The translations under genes were made by a program, and so were the position numbers. The notes under the pieces are model-generated. The model was not told the origin of the DNA and did not search any database. It saw only the letters and a list, made by a program, of their open reading frames with translations. From contig JAMQCK010000125.1 in NCBI GenBank assembly GCA_024196135.1, positions 1 through 58,048 of the forward strand: a stretch of DNA of 58,048 nt, in the 5' to 3' direction. This document shows, piece by piece, positions 1 to 11,162 of the stretch. The number at the start of each line of letters is the position of its first letter. The stretch's first letter is position 1. The DNA is from Pleurotus ostreatus/Saccharomyces cerevisiae fusant. Lineage: Eukaryota > Opisthokonta.

Positions 1-2
1 CT

Positions 3-110
3 TTCTCGCACACTAAACACGCACACCGCACGCTGTACGACCTCCGCAAGAGCAACCAGATGGAGCGCGAGATGTGCGGCTACCTCGACTGGGAACTCGT
101 CGTTGAATAT
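3..110 (+). CDS. Cyclin N-terminal domain protein, 3' part of an exon only (partial)
   Basis: The window opens inside a coding exon. Read from base 3, the frame gives about 36 residues containing TLYDLRKSNQMEREMCGYLD followed by WELVVE. This matches the end of the cyclin box in fungal PCL/Pho80-type cyclins, which carry a NQMEREMC..YLEWELNV signature. Such cyclins bind and activate a cyclin-dependent kinase. The rest of the gene lies before the window. After WELVVE the frame continues for some 15 residues of unrelated sequence and then stops. Either an intron begins near 110 or the copy is truncated. No convincing downstream exon was found in the next 500 bases, so this could be a gene fragment. 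Confidence 0.55.
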
Positions 111-997
111 GCTTGGAGTGCGTGCTTGTTGTGCTTTTATCAATACTGGTAGTCAACGTGCTGACGTGCTCTTCATGATCAACTCGAAGACGGCGCGAAC
201 ACGATTATTTGGCTGTCAAAAGCGCAAATCAGCGGGCTCGCCCGGACCACTCGCACGACAACAGCTGGACATGAACTTGATTTGTAAGTACCCGGCTCGC
301 TCGTGTCCACCTCAACGCTCACATAGACGTTCTAGATTCGTCTATCGCACCTTGACCGCGCTGCTGATGCCCTGCGGGTTGTACTTGAGCGCGCTCCGAC
401 TTCAGAGGCAGGCGGGTTCAGGTGAGCATAACCGTGTCCCTGCTCGTTATAAGCCTACTGACACCATTTACGGCCAGGACACCGGCTTCTCGAAGCCTGC
501 GACGCCCTACCGCTGGGGAGGACGCGCGAGAAGGGTGCGAGGACACGAAGGGGACGCGGCGCGACCCGGGGGGTGAAGGGGAGGGATACGTAAGGTAGTT
601 TTTGTTGAGCAGTGCGCCCCACGTTGAGGGGAGCGGCTGGACCGTGAGTTGTGCGACCAGCGGAGGTGCACGTGGGCGAATGACGGAGGAGCGCGAGCAC
701 GACCGTCGGAGGAGCACGAGAACGATCGACGGAGGAGCACGATCATGAGCGACGGAGTGTGCTGGTATAGCGCGGCGGTGTGGGACGCGCGAACAGGCAG
801 AAAGGACGCGGAATGGCGCGATGGAAGGGGAGAACGGGAGATGACGAGACGAGCGAGGGATGCACGTCGCGATGAGAGTGAGGGGTGCACGTCGCGACGA
901 GAGCGAAGATAAGAGCGCGACGAAGAGCAGAGACGGCGAGTTGAGACGGAGAAGGCGGCACGCGGCAAGATAAGCACGACGAGCAGCCTCGGACGGA

Positions 998-1060
998 GTG
1001 GGCGGTGCGGCGAGACGGAGGGGCGGTGCGGCGAGACTAAGTGGGCGGTGCGGCGAGACT
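998..1060. repeat. Short tandem repeat, about 3 copies of a 19-23 nt unit
   Basis: Three near copies of a unit with the core GGGCGGTGCGGCGAGAC follow each other, differing in one or two bases at the joints. Confidence 0.7.
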
Positions 1061-1277
1061 GCGCGATACAAGTCGGAGGGGAGGAACGCACCGAGCAGAC
1101 GGAAGAGGCGAGGGCAGCGAGCAGAGGAATGAGGCGAGGGCAGCGAGCGGACAGGGAGGAGCGCCCGATGAGCAGAAGGGGTAGAGCGCGAGCGGCTCCC
1201 TCACACGAAGCGCGAGCGACGCCTCGACGAAGCGCGAGCGACGCCCTCAGCGCGGCGGTGGTCCCTATCCCATCGTC

Positions 1278-1392
1278 GTGCAGCTCGCTAGCTCGTCCCG
1301 CAGTTCCCTAGCTCGTCGTGCAGCTTGCTAGCTTGTCGCGCAGTTCCCTAGCTCGTCGCGCAGTTCCCTAGCTCGTCGCCGTGCAGCTTGCG
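1278..1392. repeat. Minisatellite with core CGCAGTTCCCTAGCTCGT
   Basis: About five degenerate copies of a 22-25 nt unit. The core alternates between CAGTTCCCTAGCTCGTCG and CAGCTTGCTAGCTTGTCG. Confidence 0.7.
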
Positions 1393-1673
1393 GGGTGGCG
1401 TGTCGGCCCTACCCTCGCAGAAGGCGACGGCCCTTCCCTCGCGACCGGCGTGGTGGGGGCTTGATTTTATTTCAGGTGGGTGTTAGACAATTTTTAAGCG
1501 AAGGGGCGTAGGCACGGGCGTCGCCGCGAGCAGAGACGTGGCGAAGGGAGGGGGGATGGGGGGGGGGAAGGGCGAAGGTAGGGGGCGAGCGACACGAAGG
1601 GCGGAGGGCAAAGGAAGGGGTGAGCGGTATGAAGGGGGTAAGCGGCACGAAGGTGAGGGTACACGCCAAATAG

Positions 1674-1989
1674 GATGTAGAAGGTACTCACTTGAAATAC
1701 ATCATCATTTTGTGCACAAAAGTCCTTACTATTGGGTGAGTATTGGGTTGGTGGTGAAGGTGGTCCCCTCCCTGCTTACCTTACCTTCCCCGTCCGCCTT
1801 CTCGCGCGTCCCCCCTTCTCCTCGCCCCTTCTCGCACATCGCCCCCTCCCCCTTCTCCCTTCTCGCACCTCCCCCTTCTCCCTTCTCGCACCTTCCCCCT
1901 CCTCCTCTTCCACCTTCCCCCTCCTCCCCTCGCCCCCTTCGTTATTTTGTGCATGAAAAGATGTTGTATTTCAAGTTACCTACGACATC
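1674..1989. mobile_element. Possible short inverted-repeat element (MITE-like)
   Basis: The arm at 1674-1721 and the reverse complement of 1945-1989 agree at about 38 of 45 aligned positions. Both contain CTTGAAATACA and end in TGCACAAAA. The arms enclose about 220 bases of mainly pyrimidine-rich sequence. They are clearly less GC-rich than their surroundings. No open frame for a transposase and no clear target-site duplication is seen, so a non-autonomous element or a simple hairpin are both possible. Confidence 0.45.
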
Positions 1990-2106
1990 GTACTCGACGA
2001 GTACCCTCCCCCCTCGTGCCGCCCTCCCCCTCCCTTCGCCCTTCGCGCCCTTCCTGCTCCGTCGACGCGCTCGCGCCGCATCCCTTATCCCTTTGCCCTA
2101 CCCCTC

Positions 2107-2250
2107 CCTTCGCGCCGCCCTCCCCATCCCTTCGCCCTCCCCATCCCTTCGCCCTCCCCATCCCTTCGCCCTCCCCATCCCTTCGCCCTCCCCATCCCTT
2201 CGCCCTCCCCACCCCTTCGCCCTCCCCATCCCTTCGCCCTACCCCTCCCC
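2107..2250. repeat. 15-nt minisatellite (CCATCCCTTCGCCCT)
   Basis: Seven to eight almost perfect copies of a 15-base unit, CCATCCCTTCGCCCT, run head to tail. The unit length is a multiple of three, which produces spurious repetitive frames on both strands. Confidence 0.85.
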
Positions 2251-3288
2251 TCGCCCCTCGCGCCCTTCCTGCTCGAGTCGACGCGCTCGCACTCCACCTT
2301 TTCGCGACATCTCCCTCTTCTTCGTCACCTCCCCGCGCCTTCGCACCTCCCCCGTCGCCGTCTCCCCCTTCCTCTCTTCCGCGCATTCTTCCCTTCGCAC
2401 CGTGGATTAGCCTTCCCCCATCACCCCCAGCACCCAACAGCCTCCCCCTTCGACATCGCGCCCTTCGTTGCGACCAACTTCGCCTGTCGCACAATCCCTA
2501 TTCTCCCCTTCATCCCCTCCGGACAATTGCCCTGACGCGTATGCGGGAGACAGTGGGCGGAGGTGGGAAGGACGCGCGAGGGTGCAGGAAGTGCGGCCTT
2601 ATCGCATCAAGGGCGCGTCGGCGGAGAGGAGTGAGGGGGCGGGGAGGAGCGACGGGAAGGGTAGGGGAGGGACGGGTAGGGGAAGGATGCATGGGTTATG
2701 GAGGGGCAGCGCAGGGTAGGGAGAGAAAGAGGGAGGGGACGGGGGGAAAAGAAGAAGCGGGGGGAGAAGGCGGGAAGATGAAGGCGGCGGGAGGGAGAAG
2801 GCGAGAAAATATGTTTTGGGCCTGCGATGCGTCGTCATCGTCGTGCCCGTCGAGCAGGGATGATCGAGTCGGAGGGCGTGAGGCAGGGAGGGATGACGTT
2901 GGCGCGATCGGATGACGCGCGGCTGGGAACTGGGCAGGACGCGTGCTGGGCGGCGGGATGGGCGAGAGGTGATGCTGGCGCGCGAGAGGATGTGATCGGT
3001 GAGAGACTGCAGGGAAGTGAGAGAGAGGACGGGTGGAGAGGCTTGCTAGGCCTGCGATCGAACGCGAGATGAGAGGCGGATTCAAACGCGCTGTTGACGT
3101 CTGTTGACGAGTCGGAACGCTGCGCCGGTCTTCCGGATCAACGCCGGATCCCTCAGCCAACAGCGTTCGTAGGATTATTCCTGCTCATCGCCGACGACGA
3201 CGAGCTCTGCAGACGCTGAATCTTGAGGGCGGCGACTCGCCCAGGTGCCCTTCTATCTGTCTCTCGTCAACCGCTCCCTTTTTCTCCA

Positions 3289-6059
3289 ATGACTATGCTC
3301 CGCGTTGTCTCCAGACCGTCGACGGGTCTACTCGGGAAGACCGCGAACAGCGGGGCGTCGCGCGCGGCAGTGCCGAGTACGTCGTCGTCGTCGCTGCCAA
3401 CGGTGAACAAGCTGACGCGGGTGTACTCCCAGAGCGACGCGCTCTGTCCTCCACAGCAGCAAGACAGGCTGACATCACCCTCACCGTCGACGGAAAGCAG
3501 GTCACTGTTCCTCAAGGTACGTCCACCGTGCCCACCCGCGTCGCTTCCGCTCACCAAATAACCAGGCTCCGCGCTCATCCAGGCCTGCGAGGCCGCTGGG
3601 GCCACCATACCACGGTGAGCCCGCAACTCTCCCTTCTCCTTCCTCCGCTGACCCGCCCCCCTCCAGATTCTGCTACCATGACCGGTAAGGCGCAGCAAAA
3701 AGGTCACATACAACATTCTAACCTCCCCCAAGCCTCTCAATAGCAGGAAGCTGCCGGTAAATACGTCTTTTCGCCCGCGGAGCGCGCGTCTAACGAAAAC
3801 CCCGCAGCATGTGCCTCGTCGAAGTGGAGAGGTCCCCGAAACCGGTCGCGTCCTGGTGCGTGCCCCCGCCCCGCCGAAATACCCTCCCCCCTCACCTCCC
3901 CCAGCGCCATGCCCGCCATGCCGGGGGCCAACGTCAAGACCAACACACCCCTCGTTCACGCTGCCCGCGAAGGCGTCATGGAATTCTTGCTGGCAAACCA
4001 TCCCCTCGACTGCCCCATTTGCGACCAGGGTGGCGAGTGCGATCTCCAGGACCAGTCAATGCGCTACGGCTCCGACCGCACACGGTTCCACGAGATTGCT
4101 GGTAAGCGCGCCGTCGAGAACAAGGACATGGGCCCCCTCGTCAAGACGTCGATGAACCGCTGCATTCAGTGCACGCGCTGTGTGCGCTTCGCTAACCAAG
4201 TGGCCGGCGTCGAGGAGCTCGGTACCACCGGCCGCGGGAACGACATGCAGATCGGCATGTATGTTGAGAAGACGATGAACTCGGAGCTGTCTGGCAACAT
4301 CGTCGACCTCTGCCCGGTTGGTGCGCTGACCAGCAAGCCGTACTCGTACCATGCGCGTCCATGGGAGCTGAAGAACACCGAGTCGATCGACGTCATGGAC
4401 GCAGTCGGTTCCAACATCCGTGTGGACTCGCGCGGCGTGCAGGTTATGCGCATCCTGCCCAAGACCAACGACGACGTCAACGAGGAGTGGATCAGCGACA
4501 AGACGCGCTACGCGTGCGACGGGCTCAAGTTCCAGCGCCTCACCTCGCCGCTTGTTAAGGAGGGTGACCGCTTCGTCGCCGCTACCTGGGAGGAGACGCT
4601 CAACAGCATTGCCAACGGACTCGCCGCCTCGGGCGCGAAGGGCGATGAGATCCAGGCCGTCGCTGGTGCGCTCGCCGATACCGAGTCGCTCGTCGCGCTG
4701 AAGGACCTCATCAACCGCCTCGGGTCCGAGAACCTGACTGTCGACCAGGCCGGCGGCGCCGCGGCACCCGTGCACGGTGTTGACATCCGCTCAAACTACC
4801 TCTTTAACTCCACCATCCCGGGCGTCGAGGAGGCCGACGTCATCCTGCTCGTTGGCACCAACCCGAGACACGAGGCGGCCGTGCTCAACTCGCGCATTCG
4901 CAAGAGCTGGCTGCACACACCGCTCGAGGTTGGCCTCGTCGGTGAGCGCGTGGAGCTGACGTACGGGTACGACTACCTCGGCGCGGACGCGAAGGCGCTG
5001 GAGGACCTCGTCGCGGGCAAGGGCGAGTTCGCGAAGAGGTTCAAGGCGGCGAAGAAGCCGTTGATTATCGTGGGCAGCGCGGTCGCGGAGCATGCGGACT
5101 CGGCGCCTATATATGGGTTGCTGGCGAAGTATGTGGAGGCGAACAAGGGCACGCTGCTCACGCCGGAGTGGAATGGATTGAGTGTGCTCCAGCGGGTGAG
5201 CTCGTTTTTGTGCGTTGTTATGCGTCAAGTGTATTGACTTGATACCCTAGGCTGCTTCTCGCGCTGCTGCCTACGATATCGGCTTCGTCCCGTCGAAGAA
5301 GGCCGCGCAGACCAAGCCGAAGTTCATCTGGCTGCTCAACGCTGACGAGGTCGACCCCAAGTCGATCCCGTCCGACGCCTTCGTTGTCTACCAGGGCCAC
5401 CATGGTGACCTTGGCGCGCAGCTCGCGGACGTCATTGTCCCGGGTGCCGCGTACACTGAGAAGGCGACGACGTGGGTGAATACCGAGGGTCGGGCGCAGC
5501 TCGGTCGCGCTGCGGTCCCGCCCCCTGGCGCGGCGAGGGAGGACTGGAAGGTCATCCGGTGAGTCCGCGTCGATGCTCGACGGTAAGCGTCGTGTCGCTG
5601 ACGAGCTTCAAAGTGCCGCATCCGAGGTGCTCGGCACGACGCTCCCGTACGACGACATCCTCGCGCTGCGCGACCGCATGTGGGAGATCTCGCCGACGCT
5701 GGTGCGCTACGACGTGACGGAGCGGACGTCGGTGGACACGGCGCTCGTGGGCGTTAAGCAGCTGATCGCGAAGACGGCGGGCGCGAAGGCGGTGTTCGCG
5801 CCGCTGAAGAAGCCGATTGAGAACTTCTACCAGACGGATCCGATCTCGAGGGCGTGCGTGTCTTTTCTTTCCTCTTTCATTCACCCCCCTCCCTTGCGTC
5901 TCTGTTGCGCGACACCTCTAAATCATGCTTCGGTTTGTGCGCCGAATGCTGACTCTCGTCTACAGGTCCGTCACGATGGCGCAGTGCACGAAGGCGTTCG
6001 TCAAGGGCGACCGGTATGGGTTCAGCGAGGAGCAGAATGTTGCGCAGGCGGCGGCGTAG
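3289..6059 (+). CDS. NDUFS1: NADH:ubiquinone oxidoreductase 75-kDa subunit, mitochondrial (complex I, NDUFS1/nuo-78)
   Basis: Iron-sulfur subunit of the complex I peripheral arm that passes electrons from the flavin site toward ubiquinone. The model has ten exons: 3289-3376, 3457-3516, 3566-3614, 3667-3684, 3733-3756, 3808-3855, 3905-5195, 5251-5558, 5614-5853 and 5966-6059. They sum to 2220 nt (739 aa), close to the usual family length. A basic, Ser/Arg-rich leader looks like a mitochondrial presequence. It is followed by the 2Fe-2S ferredoxin domain (CEAAGATIPRFCYHDR, then AGSCRMC), the 4Fe-4S ligands in CPICDQGGECDLQDQS and CIQCTRCVRF, and the molybdopterin-oxidoreductase-like domain. The ATG at 3289 is chosen because MTMLRVVSRPS begins the presequence, although an in-frame ATG lies at 3223. 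Exons 4 and 5 are only 18 and 24 nt. No broken ligand is seen, so the gene looks functional. Confidence 0.96.
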
Positions 6060-6733
6060 GTAGAGGGCGGGCTGCACCACCGTGTTCTGGATCTGGATGT
6101 GTCCTAGACAAAAGCGCGAATACGATATCTCGTTTATTGCTCAGGTGCCCCATCGTTCGCCGACGTTGCTGAAGAGCTTGCATGTGACATGTAAGCCACG
6201 GTCAAACGGCGAGTGTTCCTTGCCGGGTGCAGGTCGATGGACGTCGACGTGTGGTCAAACGCTGTGCGGGTTGTCAAAACACAATCGTTCCCATGCCAAA
6301 CTCAGCCGGTTACTTATGTGCTATTTGTTCAGGAGTATCTTCTCCCGACGGAGCGAAGGCCTCGTAGCAGAGATGGTCAACGCGCAGCCGTCAATGTAAG
6401 CACGCGCAGACCTTTATAACCCTTCTCTGAGACTGCGTCGAGGGCCCCACCCGCTCAGCTTTGCCTTGCAACGGTTGCGACCGTCTGGTTGAAAGGGCAC
6501 GCCTAACACGCCGTAGAAATTTTCCAGCCCTTGCATCATTCAGTTGGTTGTTGTCCGAGCACGGCGGTCTAAGTGGACGAGCCAAGGTGCGAAGTGCGCA
6601 ACCCAAGTCAGTTTGATAGTGTAGAGAAGTTCTATGGGAAGATTACATCAAGACGTGTCGAGCACTACCATATTCTCGTACTGTCTTCGTGTATAGATGC
6701 GAGTCCAGTAGTTCCGCGTTTGTCGAATTCTGC
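6060..6733. other. Intergenic region between convergent genes
   Basis: This holds the 3' flanks of the complex I gene and of the minus-strand gene that follows. No coding signal or obvious repeat is seen. Confidence 0.6.
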
Positions 6734-8376
6734 CTAGCTAAGAGGCTTATGCCACCGTCCGTCTTCCATGGTCATGGCCCTCGCCCTTTGCAGCGGCGTT
6801 GGCCCAGACTGTTCAGATAGGTACTGCTGAAGTGAAGAGTGGACAGCAGCACCCTCCTGGAAAAGCTGACGAAGCCGAGGCGCATGAACAGCGATAATAT
6901 ATGCGATATACGTGGCGACGTTGAGAGCGCCGAGTGGCTCCCGAATATCAACGTGCACGGCATCTTGATCTGCAATGAAGATAGCCTGCCGAAAATCAGT
7001 GTGGTGTGAGGCGAGCATGGTAGAGCTGACCGACCAGATACTTCTCCTTCTGAGTGCCAGGAACGAGCTCGTTCCACGCACAAGATATGACACCCTCCGC
7101 CCCACTCGTAACCAGTCCATAGACCGGAAAGCGAGACACACCAAGCAGGCGGAGGTAGCTGCATATCGACACCAGGTGAAGTCGCTCTTGCTCTGTCGCT
7201 GCGTCAACATCCCAGTCTTTCGAAAGCTTCTTGAACTCGTTTGCCGACAGAGGGATGTACAGGTGGCGGGTTCGGACCTTTGACCCTCCTCCTCCTCTGC
7301 GCACGTTCTCAGTCCCCGAGGTCTGAGCTTCTGTGATAGCCCGCGACAGCGGCGCCTGCTCATCAGCAGCAGATCTAGTTTGCGATGCTGCGGCCGTGGC
7401 TGCAGTGCAAGGCGGCCTCCAGACTGGTAGCTGGCATGCCTGCTGGTATGCACTACGATCTTCATCCGAGAATGTGCGTGGTTCGTCGGTGATTGCAAAG
7501 GCATTTCCAGGGAAAACAGTTGTCTTTTCAGCTTTTTTCCGCCCGCCGCCTCGCCCGTCCTCGTCTTGATTTGTATCGGATATCAGATTTGGAGACCAGA
7601 TGTTGACAGTATCGGCCACGTCGTACGTTGAGAAGACGTCTGGAACCGTGAGGTAAAGGATTCCACCCGCAACACCGGCCGAAGGCTCTTTTTCTACGCC
7701 CTCATCTCTCAAGCCGTCTATCCACCACAAAGCCCTTTCGCGCTCAAGCGGACTCATGAGAGAACGATACGGATACGCCCGGACGTAGACCTCTGTCGGC
7801 GACGTTGACAGAGGTTCTTTTGGGAGAGGAGGCGCATAGGGGTCCTCGGTTTCGGTCATCTCGGGAGGGGGAGCTTCGGCGTACTTCAACTTCGCTTCCT
7901 TCCTGCATGAATGGAATAGTCAGCGCAAGGATATTGCATCGAAGATGGGCTTACTGATAACCAACTTCCTTGATACCGCTATAGGCTGCCAACATGCCGA
8001 AAAGTTCGTCCCATTGAAGACGATATGTGTTCTCGTTGCGCACCTGACGAGCATGCTCGTCCTCCTCTTCAATGGAGACGTCCCTAGTCCTATCAACATC
8101 GCGAGAAGCTTGTACGACATTGAGAATTAGACGTAGGTTGTCGTGAACGATGCGCTGCACAACTGGGTGCATGTGGCCGAGAAAACGAGACGATAAGCGA
8201 TCGTACGCAGTCATAAGTTCGAGAAGGAGACTCTCTTGATCAGTACACAGACTACGTTCAAGTGACTGTTACATGAATGTCAGAAGGGGTACGATCGTTC
8301 GAAGGACACGTACGACGGCCGTCACGCTGTGAAACCAGACCGGTGCAGTAGCGTGCAGGAACTCGATGGGCACCAT
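6734..8376 (-). CDS. Uncharacterised protein, 493 aa
   Basis: I do not recognise the family. Four exons fit well: 8314-8376, 7955-8265, 7031-7902 and 6734-6969, summing to 1482 nt (494 codons with the stop). The protein starts MVPIEFLHATAPVWFHSV. An alpha-helical N-terminal region follows (about residues 20-125) with an acidic stretch EEEDEH. Then comes a region with conserved-looking aromatic and proline content (YVRAYPYRSLMSPLERERAL). The middle is low-complexity and probably disordered. The C-terminal part, RLHLVSICSYLRLLGVSRFP then DQDAVHVDIREPLGALNVA, looks folded. No signal peptide or membrane segment is evident. The last intron uses donor GTCAGC and acceptor TTGCAG, which keeps the frame where the adjacent CAG does not. 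It is a soluble fungal protein of unknown function. Confidence 0.7.
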
Positions 8377-9160
8377 GGGGCACCCCTGCCAGTGAGGCAA
8401 ACCATTGCGCGCAGAACAAAATACGACGGTTCGAGTCAAGAAATAGCGTGCACTTAGTGGAATGGCCTTTTGAGTCTTATCCGAGTCTCGACTTTGTTTG
8501 GGGTATCTAGTAAGTTGTCAGGGACGCGCAAATGTGTGATCCGAGGACATGCTCACTCGGACGAGCTCGAGTAGCTTGGGGATCAAACATTTTTATGAAC
8601 ATCTCCCTGGACAGGCCACTGCTGAGACTCACGATTCGGGCAGGGCAGGACGCAGCATGCCCCTCAGTCTCATGACCGGCAAAGGCAGAGGTTTAATCGT
8701 CGCGCCTGCTTGCATTTTGAGGTCTGATCAGAGGTTGTCTTGCTATCCCGTCAACGGCCAGTTAGATGAAGTAGTCGAATGGGGTGAAGTTGATCGTTGG
8801 GATCTGGAAGAAGAGACGCCCATGTCACGCGAAGTGGTGACACGCTGTTCACAATCACGCGTACACTTGCGGTTCTCACTAGCTCCAGGATAACTTACTA
8901 CTATTGCTATCGGTATGCCCTTCTGCAGAGTGTCAGGTCAAAGCTGCGCAAGCCTGATCAAGCGTGAGGATCTGTATCTTGACTTGTCGTCTGTGTTCTT
9001 GAACCATGTAGTTGAGCTGCCCGACTGATTGACTGACTGGGGACTATCTGGACGGTCATTATGTACGATCGTCTCGCTTTATACACGTCGCTACCAATTG
9101 TACGACAATACAAACCTGGAAGCTATCCCGGACACCCGCAGTGTATATATGAACATATGT
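8377..9160. other. Intergenic region
   Basis: Upstream of the unknown minus-strand gene and downstream of the AA9 gene. An open frame at 8549-8893 on the plus strand has no recognisable features and is not called. No repeat stands out. Confidence 0.5.
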
Positions 9161-10119
9161 TCACCCACTGTAGACGGCCGGTCCCGGAACAGTGTAAGCG
9201 GTTGGGACGGGGTTATAGATATTCACAGTGAGGCCTGGGTCTAAAGAGGTATCAGTTTATTGTTTGCGGTATATGGTGAATGCACGCACCATCTGGGGAA
9301 ACATATCCCGGGATCGACACCTTCGACGGCGAGCCCGAGCCGCCACCCGTGATCTCGATCTGCGCGCACGAGATGTACCACTGCGGCGCGCCCGCGACGT
9401 GAAGGCCGATCTGCTCAATGCGGGCGAGGTACTAAAGGGAGGTAGGATGTCAGCTCCGCCGCTCCCATTTCCAGGTCGCCGAGATGTAGCTCACCTGCCC
9501 ACTGGGCACGCTCGCCGGGATCGTCGTCGTCAGCTGCGCGGCGTTGAAGTCCGTGAACGTGAATGAGGGCTCGAACTCGGCGCCCCACTCCGCGATCTTG
9601 AACCACGCATCGCCGGAGCCGTCCCAAGAGGCGACGTCGCCGGGTGCTTGGCCGAGGTAGATGGCGGCGGGGCCTTGATGCTGTGGTGGCTAGTCAGTAC
9701 GACAGGCGAAGAAGGAAGCGAGCTCGCGTAAGAGGCGTTATGGGCAAGAGGCACTACGCACGTAGATGGTGTTATCGAGCTTGAACCCGACGGTCGAGCC
9801 CGCGGCGACGGTGACGGTCTCTGAGGCAGCCCCAGGCGAGACGTTACAGGTAATGTCGGCGGAGGTGACATCAGTGACAGGGGAGTTGTTCTGCGAAGAT
9901 AGGTCAGTTGCTGTCGAGCTTCTGAACAGATGGACGCTACGCACAACGGGCTGGCGCACTGCGGCTTGGCTCTCCGCATCGCCCGCAATGAGCGTGTTCC
10001 AGATATCTGCAAGTGTTTCGGTGAGCGTCATGCTCATACAGGGGGAATGGAATAGACATACAGTGCGCGGAGACGCTCTGCGCTAAGGCAGCGGCGGCGA
10101 CGAGTCCTGCGGTCTTCAT
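9161..10119 (-). CDS. AA9 lytic polysaccharide monooxygenase, secreted
   Basis: Copper enzyme that oxidatively cleaves cellulose or related polysaccharides outside the cell. Six exons (10062-10119, 9945-10006, 9762-9890, 9495-9680, 9290-9431, 9161-9240) sum to 657 nt, or 218 aa. The signal peptide MKTAGLVAAAALAQSVSA is followed directly by His, so processing leaves the N-terminal His of the copper brace (mature start HYIWNTLIAGD). The second copper His is the one in NTIYHQGPAAIYLG. The axial Tyr is in APQWYISCAQIEI. PVTDVTSADITCN and the AAGSTVGF segment are also typical of AA9. There is no C-terminal carbohydrate-binding module: the protein ends TVPGPAVYSG. The ATG at 10119 is preferred to one 9 bases upstream because it starts the signal peptide directly. 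A TATA box lies about 65 bases upstream. Confidence 0.95.
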
Positions 10120-10182
10120 GTCTGGCACTGATTGAGAGGCTTGAAGAACTATCGTTCAGTGAAGCTCACGGCCCCGAACGCT

Positions 10183-10190
10183 CTTATATA
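10183..10190 (-). promoter_or_regulatory. TATA box of the AA9 gene
   Basis: On the minus strand TATATAAG lies about 65 bases before the AA9 start codon, a normal position for a strongly expressed secreted enzyme. Confidence 0.55.
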
Positions 10191-11162
10191 CGTTGACCTC
10201 TCAGCGGAAAAGACACGGAGATTCAAGACGTACCCCGTTGCCGCAGACGCCCATCGGTTGCCTTTCACGCACATCGCACCTGCATTTGCGCATGCCTCTG
10301 TGCGTCGCGAGAGGCAAATACGCATCCCCGCGCACGCAAACAGTGTCTCAACAGGCGCAGCACACGCTCGGATCGTCGCCCTCGGTCCGAGTATTCTCCT
10401 CGGAGAAAGCTGCTCATTGAGTCGCGGACCACGGTGTGCAGCGGCGCCCCTTGTCGAAGCGGGCGTCTATTGCGCGAAGGCTGTTCTTCACTCGCTGAGG
10501 CGTGTTCCCCAGCCACTAGACCGTGTTCCCCACTCGTCGAAGCAGACCACGAGGCGAGTGACGCACCTGGAGAGAATTGACCTCGAGCATCGAAGGTCCG
10601 ACCAAGCCTAAATTCAGGGAGACCGTTGACCCTCGGCAGCGCGGGGCCAAAGAGGATGAAAGAGAGTAGAATTACTTGCGCCCGCTCGGGCACGCAAATC
10701 CCCGTTCCTGGGCGAAGAACTTCTGCAATAGCTCGGATTGACCTTGTCGATGACGCAAGCTGGCCTATACAGCGGATAGACTAGCGAAGGTCAGTTGCGA
10801 GCTGACTGACGCACTGACGCATAGGTCGCCATTGAGCTACTCATGATAGAGTAGCGGGCATTTGAGTTAGCCATGGCGTGCGCGGCGGACATACGCGCTC
10901 AGTAATTAGGAGATACTTCCGAAAAATAGTTTTTAAATCTCGCATAGAGGGGCGAACTCGAAGGTATATTGCACGAATGGCGATGTGGTCGGAGTACATA
11001 TTATAGAGGAAGATAGACTGCTGAAGACCGAAAGAGTAGTCCAAGTTGAGGGAAAATCGGGTCGTCGCGCGCGCATGGTATAACAGGGATGTGCAGGAGC
11101 CTGAATTGGATAGCTCGTCGTGGCGTTCTCCGGTTGTCGCGTTTCGTGGCAGACAGCATCGC
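10191..11162. other. Intergenic region upstream of AA9
   Basis: No gene is recognised. It lies between the AA9 promoter and the 3' end of the lipase-like gene. Open frames on both strands lack features of real proteins. Confidence 0.5.

Larger units (their letters stand above)
111..3288. other. Gene-poor, composition-skewed intergenic region with minisatellites
   Basis: No gene is recognised here. From about 640 to 1640 the plus strand is rich in purines with many CGAG, GGAG and GCGAG words. From about 1750 to 2520 it is almost pure pyrimidine, and from 2540 to 3060 it is purine-rich again. Long open frames on both strands come from this low-complexity composition and look like artefacts: they are almost only R, G and E or P, S and L. 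The stretch contains the short repeats and the inverted-repeat element listed separately. Confidence 0.7.

Noticed and set aside
1947..2915. Long open frame of 322 codons on the plus strand, with overlapping frames on the minus strand
   Set aside because: It follows from the pyrimidine tract and the 15-nt repeat. The composition is nearly all P, S, L, R and A, with no conserved motif.
8427..8437. GGTTCGAGTC, like the T-arm of a tRNA
   Set aside because: No matching acceptor, D or anticodon arms surround it. No tRNA gene was found in the window.
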